Shown: positions 51,401 through 52,316 of the stretch, piece after piece | Layout of the letters: each line of letters starts with the position of its first letter | How positions within the stretch are numbered: the first letter of the stretch is position 1 | Assembly (NCBI GenBank): GCA_021826315.1 | Contig: JAKAZZ010000016.1 | Span: 1-52,316 of the forward strand | Reading direction: 5' to 3' | Source: Actinomycetes bacterium | Lineage (GTDB): Bacteria; Actinomycetota; Acidimicrobiia; Acidimicrobiales; Acidimicrobiaceae | Length of the DNA stretch: 52,316 nt | Made by a program: the position numbers and the translations under genes | The notes under the pieces: generated by a model | Database searches by the model: none | Seen by the model: only the letters and a program-made list of their open reading frames with translations | What the model was told of the DNA's origin: nothing

Positions 51401-51904
51401 ATCTCGAAGTCGATCGATGCCGAGATGCGAAGTGTATTTATGGAGGCCTTTAGTGATATAAACGGCCACTTCGATTCGCTCTTCAAACTTCTCTTTCCGG
51501 GTGGTGGAGCTAGGATTCTTCTTACAGACCCCGACTCACCCCTCGATTCGGGCCTTGACTTTGACATCTCGATTCCAGGTAAAGCGCTGAGACGAATACC
51601 ACTTTTGTCGGGTGGCGAGCGATCCCTTGTCGCCCTAGCATTTCTCTTTGCTGTCTTCTCTTCACGTCCTTCACCTTTTTATGTGTTGGATGAGGTAGAA
51701 GCGGCCCTTGACGACCTCAACCTTTCGAGACTGCTGGTCATGTTGTCAGCCTTTGGAGAAAAGTCACAACTGATAATCGTCTCTCACCAGAAACGTACTA
51801 TGGAAATTGCGCAGCGTCTCATAGGGGTTTCGATGGCGAAAGACGGCATCTCAAAGGTACTCGTCGAGCGGCTCGAAGATCGACAGCTGACCCTCACGAA
51901 CTAG
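48410..51904 (+). CDS. smc: Chromosome partition protein Smc
   Basis: Smc, with ScpA and ScpB, condenses and separates chromosomes. The 1164-residue protein has the N-terminal ATPase half with GFKSFANPT and Walker A GPNGSGKSN at 31-39, long coiled coils of about 300 residues each, and the hinge around residues 505-640 (VGIVAELIEIAPNYEKAVLA). The C-terminal half has the ABC signature LLSGGERSLVALAFLFAV and Walker B FYVLDEVEAALDDLN. The Q-loop (IISQGNLDEIL) and D-loop regions are present. The order smc-ftsY is typical for actinobacteria. Confidence 0.97.
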   Translation: MFLRSLTIKGFKSFANPTTIEFSRGVNVVVGPNGSGKSNIVDAISWTLGTQTPKSLRSAKMEDVIYGGGDGRSGAKSARVTMIIDNGDGQIPIDFSEVGVSRFLARGGDSGYELNGKDVRLIDVSELLADASIGKGQHIIISQGNLDEILDAKPTERRAIIEDASGIAKYRRRQERTMRRLLLVEEEATKASEVARELQKRIRPLERQAKAAKRHVDLNDEIAQLRAYILGSTYRAQLELSLGGANLEEELVERIQVLERRRASGVLELEQLEQRLSSFDDSLHRSSIARLEVVKSDLNVAIAISTERQRALGDRVKVLLDDSKLTEARRILDTLGRSREEIEKEVVGVEPLLADLEMREKDVQSSSKEVNLDAISSIEASESDLSTRTNRLFTELTNQKSKIDQMRSRHGDFVKARERSEGQLSQMKAKYANQEALLEQKRLQLSQDEALLEELLPKLESTSRDLESADQEIALLNGSRGERLGVVKTLTQAIEELHSRSALRHIKKSPSPVGIVAELIEIAPNYEKAVLAALGRFANGVVSPSRSGAMENFLEIRGGYERSVSISKGLLETRRGDHRRELSKVGSFITYVHEEIADVVEHLLEHIYVAESVEEAEAATRNDPSLVVVTMDGAVVTSYSFESFQGESAASKRALEEAKSALAEMELDLTKHRASRDLLSKEVSSLRERSRSLEASTNRLRSETSQLANEKLRFEEETARLGLEIKNATVSAASLTQSLEDAISSLAPLEQEHREATEELVEVRATLANVRREMGDLSRRRAALRSERSQLEVRMARLQERYRKVVSDIDGANVQIDALTNRYNEDQVEGARLQGQVAEIEAIRDKARGKVTEVERLLAKIRGEQREILGDQDATTKAVTSLRISIDQLSFERAASQDELAKLRSDRQSATIRLAVLEERILRELELSPEVAMSIPILAGIKEDEASQALVQREKELGELGPINHLAAMEVVELQEQARFMTEQLKDINASRSELKGISKSIDAEMRSVFMEAFSDINGHFDSLFKLLFPGGGARILLTDPDSPLDSGLDFDISIPGKALRRIPLLSGGERSLVALAFLFAVFSSRPSPFYVLDEVEAALDDLNLSRLLVMLSAFGEKSQLIIVSHQKRTMEIAQRLIGVSMAKDGISKVLVERLEDRQLTLTN

Positions 51905-51961
51905 GGCTCTAGAGCTATATCGAGGAGCGATGCGATCTCGGGGGCATAGCCCTAGCGTTGC

Positions 51962-51967
51962 TATGAT
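51962..51967 (+). promoter_or_regulatory. -10-like box in front of ftsY
   Basis: TATGAT ends six bases before the GTG start of the next gene, and no Shine-Dalgarno sequence is seen. A leaderless transcript beginning near the start codon is possible. No clear -35 box accompanies it. Confidence 0.35.
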
Positions 51968-51973
51968 GTGTTC

Positions 51974-52316
51974 GTGACACCAACAGTTCTAATAATCATC
52001 GTTTTGCTCCTCGTCGTAGGTGGGGGCCTCTTTTTTGTAAGTAGCAACTCTAAGAGGAAGAGCTCATCTGCTAAAGAGGGACAGCTAAATGCAAAGCCCG
52101 AAGAAAAAGGCTCGAGGGGCGGACTTGCCTCTGGACAAAGTGACCAAGTCGAAAAGGTTTCCCCTCCTACTTTCGAGCGAGTTGAGCGAGGCGGAGACAA
52201 TAACGGTACCACGGCAGCACCTATCCCCTCTGCATCCGCTGAGAGCACGACTTTAGATGAGCCAAGAGACGCTGTCCTTAGCAGAGGTGGCGCCGCCGAA
52301 GAAGAAGAGGGTGGCG
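51974..52316 (+). CDS. ftsY: Signal recognition particle receptor FtsY, 5' part (cut by window end)
   Basis: The reading frame from the GTG at 51974 stays open to the last base. It encodes a single transmembrane helix (LIIIVLLLVVGGGLFFV, about residues 6-22), then a basic patch (NSKRKSSS) and a long Ser/Glu/Gly-rich acidic linker. This is the N-terminal architecture of actinobacterial FtsY, and the place directly behind smc is the usual one. The GTPase NG domain lies outside the window, so the assignment rests on context and N-terminal style. Another membrane-anchored protein is possible but less likely. A start at ATG 51964 would meet a stop codon at once. Confidence 0.75.
   Translation, partial: MTPTVLIIIVLLLVVGGGLFFVSSNSKRKSSSAKEGQLNAKPEEKGSRGGLASGQSDQVEKVSPPTFERVERGGDNNGTTAAPIPSASAESTTLDEPRDAVLSRGGAAEEEEGG

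Overview
The window is chromosomal DNA of an actinobacterium, most likely a low-G+C member of class Acidimicrobiia (the Acidithrix/Ferrimicrobium neighbourhood). This is an inference from the gene content: the thiL/rpmB/fakA/recG and DUF177-rpmF-plsX-acpP-rnc-mutM-smc-ftsY blocks, a GTP-type PEP carboxykinase, an actinobacterial ferrochelatase with C-terminal cysteines, and O-succinylbenzoate-route menaquinone genes. Many genes start with GTG or TTG, and several have no visible Shine-Dalgarno sequence. There are no rRNA or tRNA genes, CRISPR arrays or insertion sequences.

Region 1 (1-18105) is a dispersed menaquinone locus. menE faces away from menB-menA, menH faces away from menD, and menG overlaps a polytopic membrane protein that may be a divergent UbiA relative. 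menC and menF are not in the window. Between menA and menD, on the minus strand and directly behind menH, lie three genes that together look like a resorcinol/hydroxyquinol pathway: an FAD monooxygenase, an intradiol dioxygenase and a maleylacetate reductase. tyrS, a HIT protein, a GDT1-family cation exchanger, an SDR, a carboxymuconolactone-decarboxylase-like protein and an MpaB-type oxygenase complete the region.

Region 2 (18502-26770) holds RNase D, two small unknown proteins (one with a very acidic tail) and a candidate uncharacterised module. The module consists of an alpha/beta hydrolase, a membrane-anchored Mur ligase that lacks the usual MurF N-terminal domain, a lipoprotein and a variant Ddl-type ATP-grasp ligase. 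A PH/SHOCT membrane protein and a methyltransferase follow.

Region 3 (26968-34556) is accessory metabolism: an alpha-methylacyl-CoA racemase, a Rieske oxygenase followed by an NCS1 permease, a solitary VirD4/TraG-like ATPase, a small membrane protein, a stand-alone Lrp-type ligand domain, a hotdog dehydratase and a DUF5522 protein.

Region 4 (34609-52316) is core housekeeping: thiL, pckG, ferrochelatase, rpmB, fakA, recG, a DivIVA-like coiled coil, DUF177, rpmF, plsX, acpP, rnc, mutM, smc and the 5' end of ftsY. rsmD and coaD, which commonly sit after recG in actinobacteria, are missing here. Strong hairpins mark several transcript ends, and perfect palindromes upstream of menD, pckG and the PH-domain gene look like operators.
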